Below are positions 51,436-60,958 of a stretch of 64,000 nt of DNA, piece by piece. The notes beneath the pieces are model-generated. The model was not told the origin of the DNA. It saw nothing but the letters and a program-made list of their open reading frames with translations, and ran no database searches. The first letter of the stretch is position 1. Each line of letters opens with the position of its first letter. Source of the stretch: Flectobacillus roseus (GTDB taxonomy: Bacteria; Bacteroidota; Bacteroidia; Cytophagales; Spirosomataceae). The stretch lies in assembly GCF_030056665.1 (NCBI RefSeq), contig NZ_JASHIG010000012.1; one strand, 5' to 3'. Both the position numbers and the translations under genes were made by a program.

Positions 51436-51778
51436 AATTTTCAGGTTTAAGCTATCAGACTCCTCTCCCAGGCGAAAGCAGACTTAATAGAGGTATTTAA
51501 AAGTATTAATGGTTATTTTTGCTATGACATTTTGATTTAGTTAGGTTGTAACCAAATCAATTATTCGTGGAGTTAGAGAAGAATTATGATTCTTAAAACA
51601 ATGTGCGGTTGCTCTAAGAAATTTACTTTAAGGCACTCAAAAATAACTGAATATTAAAGACTTATCAACAAAGTTTTGTCTAATTATTATACGGCCTATA
51701 AATTATCTTTTTTGTTAACAAAAATCAATTTTACCGCTTGAACTGCAAGCTATGATCTTCTAAATTCTTTTATTTTTT
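51436..51778. other. Divergent non-coding gap
   Basis: AT-rich region between the cupin gene and the YdeI-like gene, which point away from each other. It must carry both promoters, but no convincing -7/-33 pair or hairpin was found. Confidence 0.4.
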
Positions 51779-52291
51779 ATGAAAGTAACATTCCCTACCA
51801 TTCATTTTCAGAGTGAAGTTGGACGTAACAATCCACTCAAAGTATACTATCTGAGTGTTCCGCCTGATGTGGTTCAAGCTTTGGGAGGAAAGATGGGTAT
51901 ACGATTTTTGTGTACGATTAAAAATATTACTTGGCAGGCAGGTCTGGTTGCTTTGGGCGAGGGCTGGGCATATATCAACCTCAGCACGAAAAGAATGAAA
52001 GAAGCAGGATTAAGTCTAGGTTCGAGTATAGAGGTAAAATTAGAACCCGACCAGAGTGAATATGGCGCTACGATTCCTGAAGAACTTCAGGCTGTTTTTG
52101 ATACTGATCCTGAAGGATATACACGTTTTCAGGGACTGACCAAAGGTATGCAGCGCTATATCATTCATCATGCAGATGGGGTAAAATCGCCACAATTACG
52201 CGTTGAGAGAGCTTTGATGATGATTGAGAATTTAAAAAAGTTGCCCGTAGGCAAGGAGGAATTTAGACGTATTCTGGGGAAACATGATTAA
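51779..52291 (+). CDS. DUF1905/YdeI-like protein
   Basis: 170 residues. The N-terminal part (about 10-95) fits the DUF1905 beta domain (YYLSVPPDVVQALGGKMGIRFLCTI, then GWAYINLSTKRMKEAGLSLGSSIEV). The C-terminal part (about 105-165) fits the YdeI/OmdA helix bundle (LQAVFDTDPEGYTRFQGLTKGMQRYIIHH, then VERALMMIENL). Relatives are linked to bacteriocin protection, but the molecular role is unknown. Cytoplasmic, no partner gene nearby. Confidence 0.85.
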   Translation: MKVTFPTIHFQSEVGRNNPLKVYYLSVPPDVVQALGGKMGIRFLCTIKNITWQAGLVALGEGWAYINLSTKRMKEAGLSLGSSIEVKLEPDQSEYGATIPEELQAVFDTDPEGYTRFQGLTKGMQRYIIHHADGVKSPQLRVERALMMIENLKKLPVGKEEFRRILGKHD

Positions 52292-52422
52292 AAAAATATC
52301 CCCAAACTTGGATGGCCGCAAGAATGGGGTATTTATTCTCTCATGTATGTAAAAATTCTTCTAAAATAATCGTGTACTGTTAAGCCAAATAGGTAGATTA
52401 TTCACTGAAAAACCTCTTGTAC

Positions 52423-54546
52423 TTATTTTGCTTGTACACTGACTGTATTACTCATTTTGTAGCTAGTTCCATCCTTGAAATAGACTTTTACTGCATAATC
52501 TAAGGTATTAGGAGTCTTATCCAGTTTTTCTGAAAACTTATTTGCTTCAACCGTCTGCCACGTACTCAGTGCTGCTTTATTTTCAGCACGATAAATCACA
52601 AAATGAGATACGTTGTTTGAACGGCAAGTCCAATCTAAAGTCACAATTTTTTGATTGGGGTCATAATTTACTTTGAGTCCTTCCACGCTCGCAATGCCAT
52701 TTTCACCAACATACAAAATCGGTTGTGAAAACTCTGATTTGGATTTGAGCTTGCTATAATCTTCTGCCTCTACTTTATACTCATAGCGTTGGTTATTTTT
52801 CACGTCTATATCTACATAACTAATAGAGGTTGTTAATAAACCATTGTATTGTTTTAACACCTCCCAGCTCCCTTTCGAAGATTTTTTGTATAATGTATGA
52901 AAAGAAACATCCTCACTTGAACTTGGTATCACCAATAGTTTTATCCCGTTTTTCTCAACAACAATTTGTTCAAAAACTGGTGCCGTTGGAGGATTTACAT
53001 CAGGCAATTTTGCCATAACTACAGGCGAATATTCTGAGTGATTATTACTTAAATCAACTGCAACTATCTTATAGAACAACTGTCTATTCAATAATGTTTT
53101 GTCTGGGATAGAATCTGTGTACTCAGAATTGGGAACTCCGTAAGGCGTAAGCAATGTGTAATTTTTGGCATCTTTCCGATATGCACGATACACCTTATAG
53201 ATAGCTACATCAGGTTCGGTACTCGCAGGCCAGTCAACAACTACTTTCCCGTGTGGAGTGGACATTGCTGTAAGCGAATTAGGCGCTTTAGGAGGTGTTC
53301 TATCTTCGATATTTGCTACTACTGGCATTGCATGGTTTACATTTCCAGCGGTATCCACTGCTCCTACTACGTAATATCGCCCAGTGTAAGGCTCAGGTGA
53401 GGAATCAGTAAAGGTGAGGCTTTGACTAGACAAAACTTCTTTTTTGACAAAATTGAAAGGCCCCGCAACTGATCCACCTTTGGCAATGACATAGCCTTTT
53501 AGGTCGCTGTTATTTCCTACTTTTTCCCAAGTAATGATTACTTCTTTATTGTCTACAACTTTGATTTTAACATTTTTAGGTTTTGCAGGTGGTGTAAAAT
53601 CCTTTGGCGAACCTACCATAATATCCGACACTGGGCTAGATACCCCAAATGGATCAATTCCGACGATACGATAGTAGTATTTGCGATAGTTGACCAAGTT
53701 GGAATCGATATAGGTAATCAGAGAACTAGGATTGCTAATACCCTTGTAGGTTAAAGAATCTTGTTTGAGCATATTTTCATCTGCAGGAGTTTGAATGTAA
53801 GGATTGCTCGTAATAGATTTAAAATTCTTTCCATCCTCACTTCTTTCTATCAAATAACCAGAAAACTCACCATCGACGCTCATACGATACCAACGAAGCG
53901 TAACTTGTGAGTCGCCCTGTAATATGCCTGCTGTGATAGGCGCGTAAACTTTGGTAAACTGATTCGCAAATAACACAACCGTAGCAGTATCAACTTTGGT
54001 ATTAGATTTGGTATCTGCATCTACCCAAACTTTGTACATAATGATATCCTCTGGATTTTTGGGTGTTTTATCGACCCATCGCAAACCAAGCACAGTAGCA
54101 GCATTGGCACTATAGTCGGCAGATAGCATCGCACTGGCATAACGACTATTTTGCTCATTACTTTTTTGGATAATACCTCCCACACTCTGCTGAAAAGTTG
54201 TGCTTGCTTTAGGATTATAGAGTGACTGCACGGCTGCACCTACATAACTATCTTGTTTGGAGTATCGCAATTTTACCTCCTCAAAAGTCAAAGGAAGAAT
54301 TTTGTTGGGTGTCAAAAGGGTACTTACACCTTGGTTTGCGCCTTTTGAAATAACTGTTTTTTGAACACGAAAGCCTTTTTGACTAGCAAAAAGCCACTGA
54401 GCAGCACTGGTAGGCGCCCATCGCAACACTACCGAATCTTGGTAATTGCGCGCAAGAAGCTGTAGCTTGGGATTGAGAGACTTTTGCGCCTGTGTTTTTA
54501 ACCCAATAAGGAGCAAAAGCATGAATATATAACGATTTTTTTTCAT
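52423..54546 (-). CDS. Secreted protein with about six fibronectin type III domains
   Basis: 707 residues with a signal peptide (MKKNRYIFMLLLLIGLKTQA). The rest consists of fibronectin-III-like units; clear starts are VTLRWYRMSVDGEFSGYLIE, PPAKPKNVKIKVVDNKEVIIT, PPKAPNSLTAMSTPHGKVVVD, PPTAPVFEQIVVEKNGIKL and GLKVNYDPNQKIVTLDW. No catalytic site is seen. It follows the giant TANFOR gene in the same direction by 246 bases, and its own -7 element (TAAATTTG on the minus strand) is possible at 54634-54627. A binding or adhesion role is inferred. Confidence 0.85.
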   Translation of the reverse strand: MKKNRYIFMLLLLIGLKTQAQKSLNPKLQLLARNYQDSVVLRWAPTSAAQWLFASQKGFRVQKTVISKGANQGVSTLLTPNKILPLTFEEVKLRYSKQDSYVGAAVQSLYNPKASTTFQQSVGGIIQKSNEQNSRYASAMLSADYSANAATVLGLRWVDKTPKNPEDIIMYKVWVDADTKSNTKVDTATVVLFANQFTKVYAPITAGILQGDSQVTLRWYRMSVDGEFSGYLIERSEDGKNFKSITSNPYIQTPADENMLKQDSLTYKGISNPSSLITYIDSNLVNYRKYYYRIVGIDPFGVSSPVSDIMVGSPKDFTPPAKPKNVKIKVVDNKEVIITWEKVGNNSDLKGYVIAKGGSVAGPFNFVKKEVLSSQSLTFTDSSPEPYTGRYYVVGAVDTAGNVNHAMPVVANIEDRTPPKAPNSLTAMSTPHGKVVVDWPASTEPDVAIYKVYRAYRKDAKNYTLLTPYGVPNSEYTDSIPDKTLLNRQLFYKIVAVDLSNNHSEYSPVVMAKLPDVNPPTAPVFEQIVVEKNGIKLLVIPSSSEDVSFHTLYKKSSKGSWEVLKQYNGLLTTSISYVDIDVKNNQRYEYKVEAEDYSKLKSKSEFSQPILYVGENGIASVEGLKVNYDPNQKIVTLDWTCRSNNVSHFVIYRAENKAALSTWQTVEANKFSEKLDKTPNTLDYAVKVYFKDGTSYKMSNTVSVQAK

Positions 54547-54626
54547 GACTCACGATTTTTAAGGATGTCGAAAAAAGGGACAAAGAGCGCATTCAGCGTG
54601 AAGCTTTAGAAACCTTTAATTCAAAT

Positions 54627-54634
54627 CAAATTTA
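54627..54634 (-). promoter_or_regulatory. Possible -7 element for the FN3 gene
   Basis: The minus strand reads TAAATTTG 80 bases before the start codon. The 246-base gap also contains an inverted repeat GGGACAAAG/CTTTGTCCC (54577-54585 and 54777-54785). Confidence 0.35.
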
Positions 54635-54792
54635 GTAAGTAGCAGGAAAGATTAAATTAATAGTATATCAGAGGCAAAATTTAACTGTAACCTTTTGATT
54701 ATGAATACCTTCAAATAACCAATATACTGTTAACTGATAACGTTTTCCTACTTATTTGACATTAGGCTTGCACTTTCTTTGTCCCAGTTTAC

Positions 54793-57700
54793 TTAGAATT
54801 TAAAATACCCTCCTACGATTGGTGATGGCATAAATGCCGCTGTACCAAAAGTGAAAGCCTTCTCTACTCGGTTAGTTGGCGCATCTGGATAAGGTTTGTA
54901 ATCTAATGTAATGAAGGCAGTTGTGCCACCCGTCCGTGGTTTGAAGGTATAATAACTCGATGATTGATAGCCATTATACACATCCAAATCGGCATTACTA
55001 AAATTACGAGCCATCGAAGAGGCGGAGATATTTAACGTCAAACTTCGGCTTGTTCCTTGCACGTTGATATTTGCGAAAACAGAACCAAAACCTAACGAAA
55101 CGTTTTTCCAATTTCCTAAACTTGTATTCAGTGCTTGACGAGTTTTAACCATATTCTCTCCAAAATTCTTGACTGCATAAAAGTCATGATACGCCACTTG
55201 GTCAACTTTAAAGGCAAAAGAATACATGCGGGTAGGCTCGTCTTCTAATGGGAAGAAAGTCAATGAAGGTCCAATAATATCGTCCATTCTTAGCGCTGCG
55301 CTTATCATATTGATATTACCTAGCGTTGCTTTCACACCACCCGAAGTCATAGGTTGATTTGAAGCTGGCTGATTGACAGTAGTTTGTAATCCATTCAATG
55401 AGGTATTCAAATTAACCGACCCAATAGATCCAACTTGCCCTAGAATAGACTGGCGTTGGGTAGTTACCGCTAAATCTGGCGTGCCTACACCGACGATTTT
55501 TCTTAGTTCTTGAACACCGTAATAGATATCTACTTGTTTAGCTCCAAAATTCACCAAAGGCGTGTACACTTCGTTTTGAATATAGGTATCGAAACTGACT
55601 ACACCAGCTTTCATCGGACTCGATACATTCAATAAGGCAGGCTGATTTTTACCATTACGAGTATAACCATACAACTCTGCATCGTCAAAATTCTCGGCTG
55701 ATCCATTAGTTGGTTTTATGTCCATGACTAAATAATCCGCCGATTGGACATTATTCGTGTTGCGATATTCGGCTCTTTCAAAATTTACAGCAGACAGTTT
55801 TTCATTGATAGTACTGTACTTACTAGTTTTGAAAACGATGTCATAAATTACCTTCGATTTAGGAATCGAAGAAGACGAAGTTGCTGAACGATTCAAGGCA
55901 TTTTTGTTGATATAGAAAAAATCCTCTTGGCTTCTTAAAAATGCTGAGGCTTTTGCCACCGTAACTTTCTCTTTTACCATGGCGCTTGCCAAAAGTTGCT
56001 GATTGAGATTGATGGCTGAGCCTACAGCACTTTGATAAATTCTACGGATTTCGACACGGTAGGTTTTATCATTTTGTAAATTGTTCGGAATATCAAATTT
56101 CACCTGATTTTGTTTGTCGTAATACACCGCTGTAGTGAGTGTATCGCCACCATCCTTCGGAATATATACCGCTTTGTAGATATATTTTCCTGTCAACAAA
56201 GCACTAAATTTTGAATCGCTACCATCTACAGTGCTGCGAAAGGCCTCATCAGGAATTTGCCCTTCGATCACTCCTTGAGGTAATTGATTTTTCAGGAAAT
56301 AATTTTGTCCTTCTAATGGCCAAGTATAGTTTACGTTGCTAAACTTGATATAATCAGGTTGTTTGGCGGTTGAAAACTCTACCGTTTTTTCTTCTGAACG
56401 ATTAGCGTTATCACCCTTTCCTCCTACTTCTTCGATACCCAATGAAATACTAAACTTATGTTTGGAGGTTGAAGCAAAATGTTTGTTTTTTGACAAAATC
56501 AATTGTTGATTATCATTCACCCATTCAGGCGCTTGGAAGCCATCGAATGTGGTCAAACGTCCGCCATTTTTGCTATCTTCATACGTAAGTTTGTACTCCT
56601 TAAGTTTAAAACGGAAGGTTTTAACGGTATTATCAGGCATGGCCAATTCAAAATCTTGTCCAATACTTGTGTTGAACGTTACAGTAATGGGCGCATCGGT
56701 TTCAACCGCATTTTCGCCGTTGGCAGGAGATATATCCCCAATGATTTCGATACCATCCAAACCATTATCTTTGTTGTTGGTAGGCGTACATTGTTCTCCA
56801 AAAGCCAAATCAAAACCTGTATTTATTTTGATTAAACCCAACACATTTCCTTGAACTTTTACCCTTCCACTCATCCACATCGGATTAGGAATACCGCCTT
56901 TGAGAATTGCTCCAGCGGTCACTTCGCATATTTTGAAACGTCCTGCAGCAAACCAAGAATCTAGGTCAATATAGGCACCTCCATTGAGGTAAGCATACAT
57001 TTGAGCATTGGAATACCAACCATTCCAGCCCAAGGCTTGTCCACCTTGTTCGCATTCGATTCCATATTCTAAGGCAGCATCAAAGCCTAAAATTGCAGAA
57101 GCATTTACAGAAAGAATTGCTACCGTAGCGTCAAAGCTACCCTGTAGTTGTCCGCCTACTAAAATTGAGAATTTTGGCACAGAGGTAACTCGTCCGTCTT
57201 CGTCAGTACCCACATTCGTTTTGGATGCTACCTTACTATATTGAGCATTGCGATACTGATCGGCAGCGGCGTTGGCACCACCCATAAAGTTACTTACCTC
57301 AGCAGGCAATTCTGGTAAACCACCTAAGTCGTTGCCCATTGCTATATAGAATTTGGCTCCCAAATGCGCTTTTACCACAGGAAGATTTAAGTCCAAAATA
57401 TTAAAGGCAATACGTTTTTGGGTATCGAGAGGATCACCCAATTTGATATGCCAATTTTGTGGATCGAAGTGTACACGCAATGGCACTTGAACATTTGTCC
57501 CCAAGATGCCAGCCGTAATATCTGCATTAACATCATAAATGCCTGGCGCCAAATAATTGAAAGCGACCGAGCCTTTCACCAAAGTTGTTGGGTCATCAGG
57601 AGTACCGTCTTTGCTGATTATATTGACAGAACCCGTAGCGTTAAAATTGTTCAATGCTCCATTAGCAAAACCAGCTTCAAGCCCCACCGAAGCCGTCAAT

Positions 57701-60700
57701 AAACGGGCATCTGCCACAGACATATACACACGAGCTTTGAGTCCCCAAGCACCTTTTTGTGGTGAATATACTAGCCCTGACTTGGTTACTCCAGGGGCAT
57801 TGTTCAGCTCCATTTTTTCGGCATCTGAGAGTGGCTTATTGGCAATTTTAGCATCTACAGTTCCTTCTTGTTTCATGTTAAAATACAAGCCTCCACCAAA
57901 ACCTGTCAAGGTAAGTGGTGGCACTAATATAAAGCCAGGGTTTGCTACTACTGAGGCATCCATATAACCGTAGTAGTAGTCATTGGTATTTCCAAAAATG
58001 ATATTAGATTCGACCGTTGCCAAATTCGGAATTTTCACTTTTCCCCATCCACTTAAGCCTATTCCATATTTTGCATCATCATAATAAAATTTCAGTTCAC
58101 CTTTTACATTAGCAGGTCCAAATTGTCCATCAATCGTAAATCGAGAAGGATAGACTCCTATGAAAGAAGGGGTTAGTTTTCCATTTATAAAATCTAATCT
58201 ACCTAATACTTGTACCGTACCTGAGGCATTTGCCAAACTGGCGTCTTCGCCACCTACCATGACTTTTACCCCAAATTCAAAGCCTAAGCCGATATTATTT
58301 TTCACAAATTTTGGCGGAATCAATTGAATAGGGAAACCTCCCATTTTTGATTCTTTACCTCCATTAGCTACAGCTGAAGTCATGATTATATCCTCGTGAG
58401 GACCGCCTTTTACGTCTTTATTGGCTGGGTCTTTTTCATGTTCGCCTGCAAGTCCTCCTTCCAGATACCATTCACCTGTTTGAAGATATATCCCACTTCC
58501 AGCAATTTCGTCGCCACCCAAGGCTTTAAAAGTTGAAAGAGAGAAATTCTCAAAAGTCAGGTCAGGCACGACCATATTCAGAGGTGGTTTGGAATCTAAG
58601 GTTAAAGTACCATTGAGAGAAAATAAAAACTCAGGGTCTTTATCCTTTATCAAGCCTATCACAAAAACTGAGTTGGGGGCTATTTTCATATTAGCCATAA
58701 ACACTGGCACGTTGTATCCTTGTGGTTTGGGTTTCACCAAGATTTTGAGCGAATCCAAACCATTGCGAAGATTACAAGTATAATCTAGCACATCCGAACT
58801 AATAGGCAATTGTATTTTACCCACCATATTGCCACGTATCAAGGCATTCTTGACAATCAATACCTCAAAAGAATCTACAGAAAAAGCCAGTTTTCCCATT
58901 TTACCAGTGGTATAATCCAACAATGGATAACGTGAAGGCGTAAAACGTGCCGTAAGTCCGTCGCTATCAAAAACCATATTGGATGCTGCAAAACTGAGTC
59001 GATTATTGCCTCCGCCGCCTAGTGATTTTGGCAGGAGTACATCAACTCGTTGCAAGTACAAACCTTTGAAGGTATTCCCTCTTTCTCCATCGTATTCAGC
59101 TGGTGGGTTAAAATTAGGAGGATTACGAAAATCAGAATGGTCATAAAACGCATCTAAACCTTTTACCGAGATACCTCCGGCATCTTTTAATCCAAATGTT
59201 GGAACAGTTACGGTAGCAACCCAGTCATTCCATTGATTAAAATCAAATTTGAGTTGCGTAATCACATCTCCGGGTAGCGTATTTCCATTGTCGTCATTCA
59301 ATTCCAACACATTTTTCCCTAGATTCAAATCTGCTTCTACGTGTACATGACGAACCGAATCTTCGTCGAGAATGGCATACGTACCATCGTTTTGTGGATA
59401 GTGGCTTTGCTTAAACGTGATTGGCGTGTAGGGAGCTTTAAAATCTTTGACTAAATAAAGGACTGCATTTTTGGGAAAAAGCTTGTCGGGCAACATACAC
59501 ATTTCGGTGGCGGCCATCGACAAAAAGGAATTATCCTCTGGCATTTTGACATTTAACAATGCTCCCATTTCAGCACCGTCTGGCGCAATCGTGAAATAAT
59601 TAATACCTATCAAACCAGCGCCAGTACTATAGCCAATAGGCAGGGAAACAGCCATTTGTCCTTTAAGGTCATTCCAAAGTTTACTGGTTAGCAAATTGGT
59701 GTAGGTTTTGAGGTAGTCTACACTTATATTTTTATAGGTCGATAAATCTGGCGGAGTAATGCCAGGCATTTGAAAACCTTCATCGCTTCCATTTGCCAAA
59801 CCAGAAATAGCTTGATTGGCTGCATTAATTTTCAATTTGGAAAACTTGACTTTCAATGGTACATAATTCCAAGTAATTCGACCATTCCCTGACCAGCCAT
59901 CTGGCGAATCTATTGCTTGGTCAATCGTCATGTCAAAATTGCCTATTTTGATAGTTTTGCCTGTCAAGTCTGTCTGTTTTACAGCAATCAAATCGGCTGG
60001 AAATTTGGCATTTTTACATTTTACGATACTACTATTTGCCGCCAGCATTTCGCCTTGTGCACCGACTCTAAACGTGCAAACTTCACTTTTTCCATCATTT
60101 TGTAAAAAGATTTTTTCGTTAGCATCTTTCGCAACCACCATCCAAGCATATAGTCCATTGGCGAGCTCGGGGTAATTGGCACCAAAAATGAGATTGGGAG
60201 CGACCAAACCCTTCTCAGAGTATGGATTTCCAACATTTCTATTGATAGCATTATTTATGGCGTCGTTGGGATTTTGTCCTTCTGGCACTCTAACAAGATA
60301 AAAATCATAGTTAATCTGTGCGCCAGCAATATTACCCACGCAAGGAGTCCAGTTAAAAACGATATTTTGTGGATTGGTCGACTGAATTGGTGTAACGGGG
60401 TCACATACAGGCATAGTCAGGCGCGGTGGCTCGATATACGTGATGGGTATCATAATACATCCACGAGGTTCATTGCCGTTCAATATCGCAGGTCGCTGAT
60501 TGTAGGGCGCTACCTTAATACAGAATTCGTAAAAGCCCTGAGGGATTAAACCACTAATCAAGGATTTGGGGTCGATGCCCGTAATATCGATGTTACTCTC
60601 AGTAAAAAAGTTTTGGTTTGAGCCAAAAATCTCTATTTCCACAGGCACACCATTCCCCGGTAGAGTTATCGGCGAAGACGGCTGATAGGAGTCACGGGTT

Positions 60701-60945
60701 ACGGCTCGCACACCGTTATTTTGTCCCTTGATTTCTCCCAAGAGTTTTACGTCTACTGGATTGGGGGTTGTATTAGTCAAAATCACTCTCAGGGAATTGT
60801 TTGCACCGTCGGGTGCATAATCCTTGAGTCTTGGGCTATAGGGTGGGGGAAAAATCGTTTGAACGTTGATTCCACTAAGGGTTTGACAAAAGGCGTCAAA
60901 CCCTACTCCCATCAATAAGCTCAGAAAAAGAAAAAGTTTTTTCAT
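54793..60945 (-). CDS. Giant (2050-residue) secreted TANFOR-domain protein
   Basis: 2050 residues from the ATG at 60945, where a signal peptide follows (MKKLFLFLSLLMGVGFDAFC); 35 extra upstream residues overlap the barrel gene and are rejected. Residues about 24-170 match the TANFOR domain named after Tannerella forsythia: INVQTIFPPPYSPRLKDY, VILTNTTPNPVDVKLLGEI, SPITLPGNGVPVEIEIF and IPQGFYEFCIKVAPYN. Then comes a fibronectin-like unit (QNIVFNWTPCVG), a very long beta-rich central part and, near 1400, a Big_5-like domain (SPANGENAVETDAPITVTFN). The chain ends in Phe (GGYFKF). It starts 13 bases after the barrel gene and is certainly in its operon. The function is unknown; surface display is likely. 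Confidence 0.8.
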   Translation of the reverse strand: MKKLFLFLSLLMGVGFDAFCQTLSGINVQTIFPPPYSPRLKDYAPDGANNSLRVILTNTTPNPVDVKLLGEIKGQNNGVRAVTRDSYQPSSPITLPGNGVPVEIEIFGSNQNFFTESNIDITGIDPKSLISGLIPQGFYEFCIKVAPYNQRPAILNGNEPRGCIMIPITYIEPPRLTMPVCDPVTPIQSTNPQNIVFNWTPCVGNIAGAQINYDFYLVRVPEGQNPNDAINNAINRNVGNPYSEKGLVAPNLIFGANYPELANGLYAWMVVAKDANEKIFLQNDGKSEVCTFRVGAQGEMLAANSSIVKCKNAKFPADLIAVKQTDLTGKTIKIGNFDMTIDQAIDSPDGWSGNGRITWNYVPLKVKFSKLKINAANQAISGLANGSDEGFQMPGITPPDLSTYKNISVDYLKTYTNLLTSKLWNDLKGQMAVSLPIGYSTGAGLIGINYFTIAPDGAEMGALLNVKMPEDNSFLSMAATEMCMLPDKLFPKNAVLYLVKDFKAPYTPITFKQSHYPQNDGTYAILDEDSVRHVHVEADLNLGKNVLELNDDNGNTLPGDVITQLKFDFNQWNDWVATVTVPTFGLKDAGGISVKGLDAFYDHSDFRNPPNFNPPAEYDGERGNTFKGLYLQRVDVLLPKSLGGGGNNRLSFAASNMVFDSDGLTARFTPSRYPLLDYTTGKMGKLAFSVDSFEVLIVKNALIRGNMVGKIQLPISSDVLDYTCNLRNGLDSLKILVKPKPQGYNVPVFMANMKIAPNSVFVIGLIKDKDPEFLFSLNGTLTLDSKPPLNMVVPDLTFENFSLSTFKALGGDEIAGSGIYLQTGEWYLEGGLAGEHEKDPANKDVKGGPHEDIIMTSAVANGGKESKMGGFPIQLIPPKFVKNNIGLGFEFGVKVMVGGEDASLANASGTVQVLGRLDFINGKLTPSFIGVYPSRFTIDGQFGPANVKGELKFYYDDAKYGIGLSGWGKVKIPNLATVESNIIFGNTNDYYYGYMDASVVANPGFILVPPLTLTGFGGGLYFNMKQEGTVDAKIANKPLSDAEKMELNNAPGVTKSGLVYSPQKGAWGLKARVYMSVADARLLTASVGLEAGFANGALNNFNATGSVNIISKDGTPDDPTTLVKGSVAFNYLAPGIYDVNADITAGILGTNVQVPLRVHFDPQNWHIKLGDPLDTQKRIAFNILDLNLPVVKAHLGAKFYIAMGNDLGGLPELPAEVSNFMGGANAAADQYRNAQYSKVASKTNVGTDEDGRVTSVPKFSILVGGQLQGSFDATVAILSVNASAILGFDAALEYGIECEQGGQALGWNGWYSNAQMYAYLNGGAYIDLDSWFAAGRFKICEVTAGAILKGGIPNPMWMSGRVKVQGNVLGLIKINTGFDLAFGEQCTPTNNKDNGLDGIEIIGDISPANGENAVETDAPITVTFNTSIGQDFELAMPDNTVKTFRFKLKEYKLTYEDSKNGGRLTTFDGFQAPEWVNDNQQLILSKNKHFASTSKHKFSISLGIEEVGGKGDNANRSEEKTVEFSTAKQPDYIKFSNVNYTWPLEGQNYFLKNQLPQGVIEGQIPDEAFRSTVDGSDSKFSALLTGKYIYKAVYIPKDGGDTLTTAVYYDKQNQVKFDIPNNLQNDKTYRVEIRRIYQSAVGSAINLNQQLLASAMVKEKVTVAKASAFLRSQEDFFYINKNALNRSATSSSSIPKSKVIYDIVFKTSKYSTINEKLSAVNFERAEYRNTNNVQSADYLVMDIKPTNGSAENFDDAELYGYTRNGKNQPALLNVSSPMKAGVVSFDTYIQNEVYTPLVNFGAKQVDIYYGVQELRKIVGVGTPDLAVTTQRQSILGQVGSIGSVNLNTSLNGLQTTVNQPASNQPMTSGGVKATLGNINMISAALRMDDIIGPSLTFFPLEDEPTRMYSFAFKVDQVAYHDFYAVKNFGENMVKTRQALNTSLGNWKNVSLGFGSVFANINVQGTSRSLTLNISASSMARNFSNADLDVYNGYQSSSYYTFKPRTGGTTAFITLDYKPYPDAPTNRVEKAFTFGTAAFMPSPIVGGYFKF

Positions 60946-60958
60946 GGGGTTGAATGAT

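Noticed and set aside
55000..60600. Many plus-strand frames of 60-140 residues opposite the giant gene
   Set aside because: They are shadows of a 6-kb coding frame; none has a recognisable domain or start region.
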